Assembly (NCBI GenBank): GCA_045633565.1
Contig: JAZQYO010000011.1
Span: 1 to 64,000, forward strand
Length of the DNA stretch: 64,000 nucleotides
Source of the DNA: RGIG7450 sp045633565
GTDB lineage: Bacteria > Bacillota > Clostridia > RUG12999
Direction of reading: 5' to 3'
Shown here: positions 27,119-35,925 of the stretch, piece by piece
Position numbering within the stretch: position 1 is the stretch's first letter
Layout of the letters: every line of letters begins with the position of its first letter
The notes under the pieces: generated by a model
The model's database searches: none
Seen by the model: only the letters and a program-made list of their open reading frames with translations
What the model was told of the DNA's origin: nothing
Program-made: the position numbers and the translations under genes

Positions 27119-27877
27119 TTAGCCGAGATATTTTGCAATTATCTCATCATATTTTCCGTTTGCACGGATGTTTTTAAGACCTTCATTGAAACGGTCAACC
27201 AGTTCCTGCTTTGAGGGATCAAATATTGCAAATCCGTACTGTGCAGGCTCATTTTCTGTGCCTTCAACAAATTTCATATCAAGTTCGCCTGTTTTGATGT
27301 TATATTTGAGGATAGGTGTGTCATCCATACAAGCGTCTACCTGACCGCCCATAACCGCCTGATACATATCAGGAGATGTTGAGAAAGTAACAACTTCAAA
27401 TCCGTACTTATCTTTAATACTTTCAGCATACTGGTTGCTCATTGTTCCGTTTTTAACAGCAACCTTTTTGCCTGCCATATCTTCAAAACTTTCGATGTCG
27501 GAATCTTTTGCCACTGCCATACCCTGTGTTGCATCATAATAACCTTCAGAGAATGTCCAGCCGTTTGCTTTTCTTTCATCAGTAATTGACGCTCCTGCTA
27601 TCATGCCGTCAGCCTGACCTGCCTGACAAGCAGCTATTGCTGCATCCCAACCGATATACTGAAGCTCATAAGTAAAACCCTGGTCTTCAGCTATAGCAGC
27701 CAAAATGTCCATGTCAATACCAACAATGTTTCCTTCTGCATCCTGGAATTCAAAAGGACTGAAACCCTTGTCTGTCGCAATTACATAATCTGTATCTGCC
27801 ACTGTCGTGTTTTCGTTGCAGGCAACAAGGCCCAGACACATGATTGCCACAAGTGCAAAAATTAAGATTTTTTTCAT
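27119..27877 (-). CDS. Amino-acid ABC transporter substrate-binding lipoprotein
   Basis: About 252 residues from the ATG at 27877. A lipoprotein signal ends in the lipobox LVAC at about residue 20, so it is membrane-tethered on the outside. The SBP_bac_3 fold follows: YVIATDKGFSPFEFQDAEGN, IAAIAEDQGFTYELQ, then the second lobe. The ligand is a polar or charged amino acid that I cannot name. It is the promoter-proximal gene of the three-gene import operon. Confidence 0.93.
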   Translation of the reverse strand: MKKILIFALVAIMCLGLVACNENTTVADTDYVIATDKGFSPFEFQDAEGNIVGIDMDILAAIAEDQGFTYELQYIGWDAAIAACQAGQADGMIAGASITDERKANGWTFSEGYYDATQGMAVAKDSDIESFEDMAGKKVAVKNGTMSNQYAESIKDKYGFEVVTFSTSPDMYQAVMGGQVDACMDDTPILKYNIKTGELDMKFVEGTENEPAQYGFAIFDPSKQELVDRFNEGLKNIRANGKYDEIIAKYLG

Positions 27878-27910
27878 AATATAAAACCTCCAAAATAAAA
27901 TAATATATTC

Positions 27911-27939
27911 ATTATACACCAAAACCAAACAATTGTCAA
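27911..27939 (-). promoter_or_regulatory. Promoter of the amino-acid ABC operon
   Basis: On the minus strand: TTGACA, 17 bp, TATAAT, a full consensus match. An inverted repeat TTGTGGT/ACCACAA (27956-27962, 27974-27980) sits just upstream and may be an operator. Confidence 0.85.
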
Positions 27940-28033
27940 GATAACAATTATTTAGTTGTGGTAATTATGTTCAACCACAAATATTGATAGTTATTACTCC
28001 CTTTTACATGCTACTGTAAGTCACTATAAGGGA

Positions 28034-29263
28034 GTGATTCTTATTTACAGCAAAAAACAACTGAAGCTTATGAAAAAATGGCAGGACGGGAAACTTAAAA
28101 GAATAAACATTCTATCGGGCAGTGTCCGCAGCGGAAAGACGTGGATAAGCCTTGTTTTATGGGCATTCTGGGTAGCATCAAGTCCAAGGACTTCTTCTTA
28201 TCTTATGGCATCAAAAACTCTTATCTCGCTCGAGCGAAATGTTTTGTCTCTGCTTGAAAATTTAACGGGCCCGGACAATTTCAGCTATTCAATTTCAAAA
28301 AAGGAAGGCATACTTTTTGGAAGAAAAATTTATTTCGAAGGCGCAAATGACTGCCGTGCCGAAAGTAAAATCCGCGGTATGACTCTCATGGGTGCATACT
28401 GCGATGAGCTTACTTTATTTAATGAAAGCTTTTTTGTCATGCTTTTGTCCCGTTTAAGCGAGAAAGGCGCCAAGCTTTTCGCCACCACAAATCCGGACAG
28501 TCCTCATCACTGGCTTAAGAAAAAATACATTGACCGCAAAGGCGAGCTTGATATGCTTGTTGAAACCTTTCTCTTAACCGACAACACCTTTCTTGATAAA
28601 TCTTATGTAAAAAGTTTAAAAAAAGAATACACCGGCGTTTATTATGACAGGTTCATCCTTGGAAAATGGAAAGCTGCAGAGGGAGTAATTTATCGCAGTT
28701 TTGCTGACAATCCAGGGCAATATTTACTTGACGGCATTTCTCCCGAGGAAATATCTTTTGCAAGTATCGGCATAGACTTTGGCGGGAACAAATCGGCGCA
28801 CGCATTTGTCTGCACCGGTTTTACAAAGAATATGGATAAAATTATAGTTCTGGATGAATTTTATATAAAGGAAGAAATTTCCCCAAAAAAACTTGAGGAC
28901 TATTTTGTGGATTTTGTTTTAAAATGCAAATCAAAATATGATATTTTCGACGTATATTGCGACAATGCAGAAACCACTCTGATAAACGGTCTTGAGTCTG
29001 CCGCACTAAACAGCAGGCTTGGCGTGGACATTCGTAAGGCAAGGAAAAATCCTGTAAATGAACGGATACGGTTTATTTGTAAAGTGATGTCACATGGAAG
29101 ATTTTTTGTTCTTGAGCATTGCAAGCACATCATAGATTCCCTTTCCTCTGCTGTTTGGGATATTTCGACCGGTATAGACAAACGTCTTGACAACGGCACC
29201 ATAAACATTGATAGTCTTGATGCAATGGAATATAGCATCGAACCTTATATGGATGAATTTTAA
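28034..29263 (+). CDS. Phage terminase large subunit (PBSX XtmB-like), orphan
   Basis: 409 residues, apparently intact. The ATPase part has a Walker A variant (LSGSVRSGKTWISL) and a Walker B with coupling acids (MGAYCDELTLF). The C-terminal nuclease has acidic positions in SIGIDFGGNKSAHAF and VYCDNAETTLI. Such proteins package phage DNA, yet no small terminase, portal, capsid or integrase lies near; neighbours are an ABC operon and hrcA. It may be a prophage relic or a recruited gene. The GTG start abuts its AGGGAG site, so translation may begin at a later codon, possibly ATT at 28043. Confidence 0.88.
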   Translation: MILIYSKKQLKLMKKWQDGKLKRINILSGSVRSGKTWISLVLWAFWVASSPRTSSYLMASKTLISLERNVLSLLENLTGPDNFSYSISKKEGILFGRKIYFEGANDCRAESKIRGMTLMGAYCDELTLFNESFFVMLLSRLSEKGAKLFATTNPDSPHHWLKKKYIDRKGELDMLVETFLLTDNTFLDKSYVKSLKKEYTGVYYDRFILGKWKAAEGVIYRSFADNPGQYLLDGISPEEISFASIGIDFGGNKSAHAFVCTGFTKNMDKIIVLDEFYIKEEISPKKLEDYFVDFVLKCKSKYDIFDVYCDNAETTLINGLESAALNSRLGVDIRKARKNPVNERIRFICKVMSHGRFFVLEHCKHIIDSLSSAVWDISTGIDKRLDNGTINIDSLDAMEYSIEPYMDEF

Positions 29264-29304
29264 AATAAACTTTCCTTATTTGTTAATTTTTGTGCATTTT
29301 TCTA

Positions 29305-29333
29305 TTGACTTTGTATAAAAAAAGTATTATAGT
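29305..29333 (+). promoter_or_regulatory. Heat-shock operon promoter
   Basis: TTGACT (29305-29310), a 17-bp spacer and TATAGT (29328-29333), directly upstream of CIRCE. Confidence 0.75.
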
Positions 29334-29337
29334 ATTA

Positions 29338-29364
29338 TTAGCACTCGGGGTTAGTGAGTGCTAA
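29338..29364. promoter_or_regulatory. CIRCE operator (HrcA binding site)
   Basis: Perfect TTAGCACTC-N9-GAGTGCTAA, the HrcA operator of Firmicutes, at the expected transcript start. Confidence 0.98.
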
Positions 29365-29388
29365 AACCTTAAAATCGGTGGTGATATT

Positions 29389-30429
29389 ATGCAGCTTGGT
29401 GACCGCAAAAGAAAAATATTGCAGGCAATAATCAAGGATTATATTAAAACCGCTGAACCGGTTGGTTCGAGAACAATTTCAAAAAATCATATACCAACCT
29501 TAAGCTCTGCTACTATAAGAAATGAAATGGCAGACCTTGAAGAGCAGGGTTATTTATACCAGCCTCACTCTTCGGCAGGAAGAATTCCGTCAGATTTGGG
29601 ATACAGAGTGTATGTTGACAGTATGCTCAGCAAATATAAGCTTACTATTTCCGAAATGCTTTCGGTTCACGAAACTCTTGCGAGAAAGATGAAAGAGGCT
29701 AACGACACTTTATCAGAGCTTTCGTCGGTGCTTGCACACATTTCATCCTATGCAGCACTTTCAGTCAGCTCATCTACCGCAAAACCTGTTATAGATTCCG
29801 TTCAGGTGCTTTATATAAATAGTCAAAGAGTTGTTGTCCTTCTGGTTTTACAGGACGGAAGGATTAAAAACAGACTCATTCAGACCTCGGGAATTACAGA
29901 AAATCAGGCTGTGCATCTTACAAACATTTTAAGTGCAAAGCTTTCGGGACTTTCTGTTTCGGACATAACGCTTGACCTGATAATGTCTGTGAAAATTCTT
30001 TTTGGTGAGAATAAACAGCTTATTGATGAAATTATGGAATTTATCAGCGAAGTAGCAGGCGATGATGGTCAGAGTCTTGCGGTTGACGGAAGTGCAAATC
30101 TATTAAACTTCCCCGAATATTCAGATGTAGAAAAAGCCAAAAAACTTTTAAGCTTTATGCATGATAAAAACAACATCCGTTCACTTGCAACAATCCCTCT
30201 TGAGGAAAACGGCATCAGCGTATTTATCGGCCACGAGAATCCATTTGAAGAGTTTAACGACTGCAGTATGGCAGTTTTAAGCTACAACATCAGCGGTAAA
30301 GCCGGTCGAATTGCACTTGTTGGTCCTAAAAGGATGGATTATTCAAAGGCTGTTTCAATGCTTGAATATTTAAAAGGTGAGCTTAATACCAGTCTTGGCG
30401 GAAATGAAAGGAGCCTGGAAAATGAGTAA
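29389..30429 (+). CDS. hrcA: Heat-inducible transcription repressor HrcA
   Basis: 346 residues, full length. An N-terminal winged helix (LGDRKRKILQAIIKDYIKTAEPVGSRTISKN, SSATIRNEMADLEEQGYLYQPHSSAGRIPSDLGYRVYVD) is followed by the GAF-like and dimerisation domains with FIGHEN near residue 285. It binds the CIRCE element 25 bp upstream and represses this operon; GroEL normally keeps it active. First gene of hrcA-grpE-dnaK-dnaJ. Confidence 0.97.
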   Translation: MQLGDRKRKILQAIIKDYIKTAEPVGSRTISKNHIPTLSSATIRNEMADLEEQGYLYQPHSSAGRIPSDLGYRVYVDSMLSKYKLTISEMLSVHETLARKMKEANDTLSELSSVLAHISSYAALSVSSSTAKPVIDSVQVLYINSQRVVVLLVLQDGRIKNRLIQTSGITENQAVHLTNILSAKLSGLSVSDITLDLIMSVKILFGENKQLIDEIMEFISEVAGDDGQSLAVDGSANLLNFPEYSDVEKAKKLLSFMHDKNNIRSLATIPLEENGISVFIGHENPFEEFNDCSMAVLSYNISGKAGRIALVGPKRMDYSKAVSMLEYLKGELNTSLGGNERSLENE

Positions 30430-30916
30430 GAAGAACGAAAAAGAAGAAATAATAGAAGAAACCTCTGAAGAAACTGCTGAGGTTACCTGCGAAATGGTTA
30501 AGGCTGAGTATGAAGACAAACTTATGCGACTCGCCGCAGAATATGATAACTTCAGAAAACGTACAATTAAAGAGCGCGATATGATTGCAGCCGGCAGCGT
30601 AAGCGATGCGGTTACTCACCTGCTCCCTGCAATGGATAATCTCGCCCGTGCAATTGCAGCTTTAGATGGCGAAGATGATAACCCTGCAAAACAGGGGTTT
30701 ATGCTTATCGCCCGTCAGTTTGACGAGGCATTTGCCAACATAGGTATAGAAAAAATTCCGGCAGTCGGCACAGAATTTGACCCCAATCTTCATAACGCAG
30801 TAATGCATGTTGATGATGACTCTGTTGGGGACAATATGATTGTCGAAGAACTTATGCCCGGTTATAAATATAAAGAAAAAATTATTCGCCACAGTATGGT
30901 TAAAGTGGCTAACTAA
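30422..30916 (+). CDS. grpE: Nucleotide exchange factor GrpE
   Basis: 164 residues from the ATG at 30422, which overlaps hrcA by 8 bp; an in-frame upstream reading lies within hrcA. An acidic, low-complexity N terminus precedes the long coiled coil (KAEYEDKLMRLAAEYDNFRKRTIKERD). The C-terminal beta domain holds GIEKIPAVGTEFDPNLHNAVMHV and VAEELMPGYKYKEK-like sequence. It promotes ADP release from DnaK. Confidence 0.96.
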   Translation: MSKKNEKEEIIEETSEETAEVTCEMVKAEYEDKLMRLAAEYDNFRKRTIKERDMIAAGSVSDAVTHLLPAMDNLARAIAALDGEDDNPAKQGFMLIARQFDEAFANIGIEKIPAVGTEFDPNLHNAVMHVDDDSVGDNMIVEELMPGYKYKEKIIRHSMVKVAN

Positions 30917-30932
30917 ATAGGAGGAAAAGAAA

Positions 30933-32759
30933 ATGAGCAAAATTATTGGTATTGACCTTGGTACAACAAACTCTTGTGTATCAGTTATGGAAGGTGGCGA
31001 GCCTGTTGTTATAGCAAACGCAGAAGGTGCAAGAACCACTCCCTCTGTTGTTGCTTTCAGCAAAACAGGTGAAAGACTTGTTGGTCAGGTAGCAAAAAGA
31101 CAGGCAGTAACAAATCCTGACAGAACAATCATCTCAATCAAAAGAGATATGGGTAGCGACAGAAAGGTTCAGATTGATGACAAAGTTTTCTCACCCCAGG
31201 AAATTTCAGCTATGGTGCTTCAGAAATTAAAAGCAGATGCTGAAAGCTACCTTGGAGAAACAGTTACTCAGGCAGTTATCACAGTTCCTGCATATTTCAG
31301 TGACTCTCAGAGACAGGCTACAAAAGATGCAGGTAAAATCGCCGGTCTTGAGGTGCTCAGAATTATAAACGAGCCTACTGCAGCAGCTCTTGCTTATGGT
31401 ATGGATAAAGATAATGACCAAAAGGTTATGGTTTACGACCTTGGTGGCGGTACATTCGACGTATCAATCCTTGAAATTGGCGATGGTATATTTGAAGTTT
31501 TAGCCACAAGCGGTAACAACAAGCTTGGCGGTGACGACTTTGATGACCGCATAATGCAGTGGATTGCCGCTGAATTCAAAAAAGATTCCGGCATTGACTT
31601 AACTTCCGACAAGAGCGCTATGCAGCGCCTTAAAGAAGCTGCAGAAAAAGCTAAAATTGAGCTTTCAGGTGTTTCCACAACAAATATCAATCTGCCCTTT
31701 ATTACAGCAGATGCAACAGGTCCCAAACATCTTGACCTCACACTTACAAAAGCTAAGTTTGACGAGCTGACAGATGACCTTGTTGAAAAAACAATGGAAC
31801 CCGTAAGAAAAGCACTCTCAGACGCAGGTCTTAACCCCTCTCAGATTGACAAAATCCTTCTTGTTGGTGGTTCTACACGTATTCCTGCTGTTCAGGAAGC
31901 TGTTAAAAAACTTATAAATAAAGAACCTCACAAAGGCATCAACCCGGACGAATGTGTTGCTATGGGTGCGGCTATTCAGGCAGGCGTTTTAGCCGGCGAT
32001 GTTCAGGACCTCGTATTACTCGACGTTACTCCCCTTTCTCTCGGTCTTGAAACTCTCGGTGGCGTATTTACAAAACTTATCGAAAGAAATACAACTATTC
32101 CTACAAAGAAAAGCCAGGTGTTCTCAACTGCAGCAGACAATCAGCCTGCCGTTGACATTCACATTCTTCAGGGCGAACGTGAAATGGCTGAATACAACAA
32201 AACTCTCGGCAGATTCCAGCTTTCCGGTATTGCTCCGGCTCCCAGAGGCGTTCCTCAGATTGAAGTAACTTTTGATATTGACGCAAACGGTATCGTTCAC
32301 GTTTCCGCAAAAGACCTTGGTACAGGTAATGCTCAGGATATTACCATCACAGCATCCACCAACCTCAGCGATGATGAAATCGACAAGGCTGTAAAAGAAG
32401 CTGAAAAATTTGCTGAAGAAGATAAAAAACGCAAAGAAGCCATTGATATCCGCAACAATGCAGATTCCATGGTTTACCAGACAGAAAAAATCTTAAAGGA
32501 AAATGGTGACAAGCTCCCTGCTGAAGATAAAACAGCTATTGAGGCTGAGCTTGAAAAGGTTAAAAAAGCTCTTGAAGGCACCGACAACGATGCTATCAAA
32601 GCTGCTACAGAATCTCTTACACAGAAATTCCACGAAATGTCCACAAAAATGTATCAGCAGGCACAGGCTGCAGGCGCTCAGGGCGGTCCCGATATGGGTG
32701 CAGACATGGGCGGCGATGCCGGCAACGATGCTCAGGACGCTGATTTCAAAGAAATTTAA
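30933..32759 (+). CDS. dnaK: Chaperone DnaK
   Basis: 608 residues. Nucleotide-binding domain: IGIDLGTTNSCVSVMEGG at the N terminus, VYDLGGGTFDVSIL and LVGGSTRIPAVQEAV. Substrate-binding domain from about residue 370 (LLDVTPLSLGLETLGG), with a helical lid and a Gly/Asp-rich tail. ATP-driven Hsp70 chaperone. It follows grpE by 16 bp with an AGGAGG site and shows strong codon bias. A 323-bp structured gap separates it from dnaJ. Confidence 0.98.
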   Translation: MSKIIGIDLGTTNSCVSVMEGGEPVVIANAEGARTTPSVVAFSKTGERLVGQVAKRQAVTNPDRTIISIKRDMGSDRKVQIDDKVFSPQEISAMVLQKLKADAESYLGETVTQAVITVPAYFSDSQRQATKDAGKIAGLEVLRIINEPTAAALAYGMDKDNDQKVMVYDLGGGTFDVSILEIGDGIFEVLATSGNNKLGGDDFDDRIMQWIAAEFKKDSGIDLTSDKSAMQRLKEAAEKAKIELSGVSTTNINLPFITADATGPKHLDLTLTKAKFDELTDDLVEKTMEPVRKALSDAGLNPSQIDKILLVGGSTRIPAVQEAVKKLINKEPHKGINPDECVAMGAAIQAGVLAGDVQDLVLLDVTPLSLGLETLGGVFTKLIERNTTIPTKKSQVFSTAADNQPAVDIHILQGEREMAEYNKTLGRFQLSGIAPAPRGVPQIEVTFDIDANGIVHVSAKDLGTGNAQDITITASTNLSDDEIDKAVKEAEKFAEEDKKRKEAIDIRNNADSMVYQTEKILKENGDKLPAEDKTAIEAELEKVKKALEGTDNDAIKAATESLTQKFHEMSTKMYQQAQAAGAQGGPDMGADMGGDAGNDAQDADFKEI

Positions 32760-33082
32760 TTTCAAATTAACGCTCTCACGCAGCTAAACTGTGTGGGCGT
32801 ATAAGCCGAAAGATAGTAATCCGAACCCGCCTTAAACAGCGTAATTCCGATATCTTTCGGCTTGTCATCTTTGCACAGAAACATACCTTGTTACATATTC
32901 TTAACCGAACCAATCTGTTTAAGGTCGAAGAATTTTCGGAGTGAGGATTTTTGGTTGTGCAAGGCAAAAACGCAGGTAATCCTTGAAGGATTGCCGAGTA
33001 TTTTAACGCAGCAAAAGCGGAAATCCGCCTCTGAAAATCGGAGTTTGGATTACTCTCTTTTGGCTATGGCTTTGGAGGAAAA
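32760..33082. other. Structured 323-bp dnaK-dnaJ spacer
   Basis: No convincing gene. Several pairings are visible: CACGCAG/CTGTGTG (32777-32795, with one G-T pair), a perfect 13-bp inverted repeat AAGCCGAAAGATA/TATCTTTCGGCTT (32803-32815 and 32851-32863), the palindrome AATCCTTGAAGGATT (32978-32992), and a long-range pair of 12 bp with one G-T (32815-32826 with 33043-33054). Two similar direct segments, TCGGAGTGAGGATT and TCGGAGTTTGGATT, also occur. There is no clear U-tract, so it is not a simple terminator. It could be a small non-autonomous repeat or an RNA processing region. Confidence 0.5.
32803..32863. repeat. Perfect 13-bp inverted repeat after dnaK
   Basis: AAGCCGAAAGATA (32803-32815) and its exact reverse complement (32851-32863), separated by 35 bp. 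Confidence 0.75.
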
Positions 33083-34210
33083 ATGGCAAATAAACGAGAT
33101 TATTATGAGGTGCTGGGCGTTGATAAAAATGCATCAGCCGACGAGATGAAAAAAGCTTACCGCAAGCTTGCGAAGCAGTATCATCCCGACCTGCACCCCG
33201 GAGATAAAGAAGCTGAAGAAAAATTCAAAGAGCTCAGCGAGGCTTACGAAGTATTAAGCGACCCCCAGAAAAAAGCAAACTATGACCAGTTCGGTCACGA
33301 CGGTCCGCAGGGATTTGGCGGCGGAGCAGGCGGTTTTGGCGGATTTGGTGGATTCGACGATTTAGGCGACATATTTGGCAGCTTTTTCGGTGGTGGCAGA
33401 AGCTCTGCCCGCAGAAACGGTCCGGTCAGAGGGCGTGATATTGAGGTTGTTGAAGTTATCTCTTTTGAAGAAGCTGCTTTTGGCGTAACCCGTGATATAA
33501 ATTATTCACATGTAGAAAACTGTCCTGACTGTGGAGGTAGCGGTGCTAAAAAAGGCACTTCTCCCGAAACATGTTCAAACTGTGGCGGCTCAGGACAGGT
33601 AAGAAGCGTTCAGCGGACGCCTTTCGGTCAGTTCCAGACCACTTCCCCCTGCTCAGTCTGTGGTGGAAGCGGTAAAATAATTAAGGAAAAATGTTCCACC
33701 TGTGACGGCAAGGGCAAAGTGCGCCGCAAGGTTACAGAAACAGTTAACATTCCTGCCGGTATTGATGACGGACAGACAATTTCAGTCGCAGGAAAAGGTG
33801 ATGCAGGCTCTCGGGGCGGTCCCGCCGGTGACCTTTATGTTACCGTTCATATCCGTCCACATACACTTTTTGAACGTCAGGGCACAAGTGTACTTTGCAG
33901 CATACCGATAACTTTTGTTCAGGCGGCACTCGGTGCTGAAATTGATGTTCCTACCATTCACGGCAAGGTTAAAATGACCGTCCCCGAAGGAACTCAGCCG
34001 GGCACTGAATTCAGACTTCGTGGTAAAGGTATTCCAAGTCTTAGAACAAAAAATCCCGGTGACCAGTTTGTTACGATAATTGTGGAAGTTCCTAAAAACT
34101 TAAATTCCGAGCAGAAGGAAACACTTGAAAAGTTCGCTGAGCAACTCAGCGATAAAAACTATAACAAAAAGAAAAAATTCAGCGAAAAACTCAAGGATTT
34201 ATTTGATTGA
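33083..34210 (+). CDS. dnaJ: Chaperone DnaJ
   Basis: 375 residues. The J domain has the HPD motif (AKQYHPDLHPGDKEAEEKF). A Gly/Phe-rich linker follows at about residues 73-110. Four zinc-binding CxxCxGxG-type repeats are seen: CPDCGGSG, CSNCGGSG, CSVCGGSG and CSTCDGKG. The C-terminal substrate-binding domains end in EKLKDLFD. Hsp40 partner that stimulates DnaK. Ribosome binding site GGAGGA. Confidence 0.97.
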   Translation: MANKRDYYEVLGVDKNASADEMKKAYRKLAKQYHPDLHPGDKEAEEKFKELSEAYEVLSDPQKKANYDQFGHDGPQGFGGGAGGFGGFGGFDDLGDIFGSFFGGGRSSARRNGPVRGRDIEVVEVISFEEAAFGVTRDINYSHVENCPDCGGSGAKKGTSPETCSNCGGSGQVRSVQRTPFGQFQTTSPCSVCGGSGKIIKEKCSTCDGKGKVRRKVTETVNIPAGIDDGQTISVAGKGDAGSRGGPAGDLYVTVHIRPHTLFERQGTSVLCSIPITFVQAALGAEIDVPTIHGKVKMTVPEGTQPGTEFRLRGKGIPSLRTKNPGDQFVTIIVEVPKNLNSEQKETLEKFAEQLSDKNYNKKKKFSEKLKDLFD

Positions 34211-34220
34211 GGTAAATAAA

Positions 34221-35156
34221 ATGAACTGGACAGAAATTACAGTAAAAATTGCTCCCCAGGCTGTTGAAATGGCAAGCGGAGTCTTATATGCAACAGGTGT
34301 AGGCGGAGTTTCTATTACCGACTCCTCCCTGCTCGAAGAATCACAGCGTCTTACATCCGCATGGGATGTTTTAGATGACGACGTCCGTCAGCAGTATGAG
34401 GTGGAATATGCTACTTTAAAAGCTTACTATCCGCCTGAAACGGACATTCCGGAAACACTTAAAACAATTGAAGAAGGCATAAAATCTCTTGAAGGACTAA
34501 CCGACATTTCCGGTCTTGAGATTTCCTCTAGAGAAGTTCATGAGCAGGATTGGGAAAATGAATGGAAGAAATATTACAAACCCGTTCCCGTTGGCAAAAG
34601 AATTATCATTAAACCTCAGTGGGAGGAAATTGACAATGCTTCCCGTGACGTGGTAATCGAGCTTGACCCGGGTATGGCTTTTGGTACAGGTACGCACGAA
34701 ACTACAAGGATGTGCCTTGCTCTTTTAGAAGAATTTGTAACCCCGGAATCTACTTTGCTTGACATCGGGACAGGCAGCGGTATACTTTCAGTTGGTGCTG
34801 CAAAGCTTGGTTGCGGCAAAATAGTTGCCTCTGACATTGACAGCGTTGCGGTAAAGGTAGCAAAAGAAAATGCCGAGCTTAACGGCGTTGCCGATAAAAT
34901 TGACATCCGCTGTTGCGACCTTACAACCGGTATTTCGGGTAAATACTCAATTGTCGTTGCCAATATAATTGCCGACGCTGTTATTATGCTTTCAGAGTCT
35001 GCTGCGAATTTCATGGCAGACGGCGGCGTATACATAACATCAGGTATTATCGAACACAGAATTGATGATGTAAAAGATGCACTTACAAAATATGGTTTTA
35101 GCATAGACCGCATAGTAAGAGAAGGAGAATGGGCAGCAATAGTCTGCACAAGATAA
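34221..35156 (+). CDS. prmA: Ribosomal protein L11 methyltransferase
   Basis: 311 residues from the ATG at 34221 behind TGAGGTAAAT. The N-terminal L11-recognition domain opens NWTEITVKIAPQAVEMASGVLYATG. The SAM-binding part is LLDIGTGSGILSVGAAKLG, preceded by ELDPGMAFGTGTHETTRMCL, a PrmA hallmark. NIIADAVIML is the later catalytic-side motif. It methylates L11. prmA and rsmE commonly follow dnaJ in Firmicutes, as here. Confidence 0.95.
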   Translation: MNWTEITVKIAPQAVEMASGVLYATGVGGVSITDSSLLEESQRLTSAWDVLDDDVRQQYEVEYATLKAYYPPETDIPETLKTIEEGIKSLEGLTDISGLEISSREVHEQDWENEWKKYYKPVPVGKRIIIKPQWEEIDNASRDVVIELDPGMAFGTGTHETTRMCLALLEEFVTPESTLLDIGTGSGILSVGAAKLGCGKIVASDIDSVAVKVAKENAELNGVADKIDIRCCDLTTGISGKYSIVVANIIADAVIMLSESAANFMADGGVYITSGIIEHRIDDVKDALTKYGFSIDRIVREGEWAAIVCTR

Positions 35157-35159
35157 ATT

Positions 35160-35888
35160 ATGAGAAGATTTTTTGCGGAAACAAGTGGCGATAAAGTAAT
35201 AATTTCCGGCTTAGATGCTCATCATATAACAGATGTACTTCGTTTAAAAGAAGGCGACGAGATTATTGTCTGCGGTGGCGATGGTTTAGATTGCATCACC
35301 CGCCTTACCTCCCTCTCAAAAGATGAGGTTTTAGGGGAAATCACAAAACGAACCCCATCTACTGCTGAACCGTCCGTTAAAATAAAGCTTTTTCAGTGTC
35401 TGCCCAAAGGTGATAAATTTGAATATATCATTCAGAAAACAGTTGAACTTGGAGTAACTGAGATTATTCCTGTTGCCTCATCACGCTGCATAGTAAAAAT
35501 TCCGGCGAACAAAGCCGCATCTAAAACGGACCGTTGGAATAAAATTGCCGAATCTGCGGCAAAACAGTCTGGCAGAGGGATTATTCCGGAAGTTTGTGCT
35601 CCCATGGATTTTAAAGATGCTGTTAAGGTTTTTGAAGATTGCGACCTTCCCATAGTATGTTATGAACTTGAAACAGAAGTTTCTCTTAAAAAACTGCTGA
35701 CAGCAAACAGCGACTCTAAAACCGTCAATATCTTTATCGGTCCTGAAGGTGGGATTTCAGACGAGGAAATCGCCTCGTTTAAAAGGGCTGGCGCAAATTC
35801 CGTTACATTAGGACCCCGTATTCTGCGCACAGAAACTGCACCACTTGCGGTTTTATCAAATATAATATATCAGCTTGAGGACAGGTAA
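35160..35888 (+). CDS. rsmE: 16S rRNA m3U1498 methyltransferase RsmE
   Basis: 242 residues of the SPOUT class. The trefoil-knot SAM-binding segments are IFIGPEGGISDEEIASF and VTLGPRILRTETAPLAVLS near the C terminus. The N-terminal PUA-like domain reads HHITDVLRLKEGDEIIVCGGDG. It starts 3 bp after the prmA stop, so the pair is tightly coupled. Confidence 0.94.
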   Translation: MRRFFAETSGDKVIISGLDAHHITDVLRLKEGDEIIVCGGDGLDCITRLTSLSKDEVLGEITKRTPSTAEPSVKIKLFQCLPKGDKFEYIIQKTVELGVTEIIPVASSRCIVKIPANKAASKTDRWNKIAESAAKQSGRGIIPEVCAPMDFKDAVKVFEDCDLPIVCYELETEVSLKKLLTANSDSKTVNIFIGPEGGISDEEIASFKRAGANSVTLGPRILRTETAPLAVLSNIIYQLEDR

Positions 35889-35925
35889 AACTTTGCCTGT
35901 CCAAAACTTTAAGGAGTTGAAAAAT

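Noticed and set aside
32862..33149. 95-codon ORF overlapping the dnaK-dnaJ spacer and dnaJ start
   Set aside because: It overlaps the dnaJ start in another frame, has no good ribosome binding site, and has odd composition.
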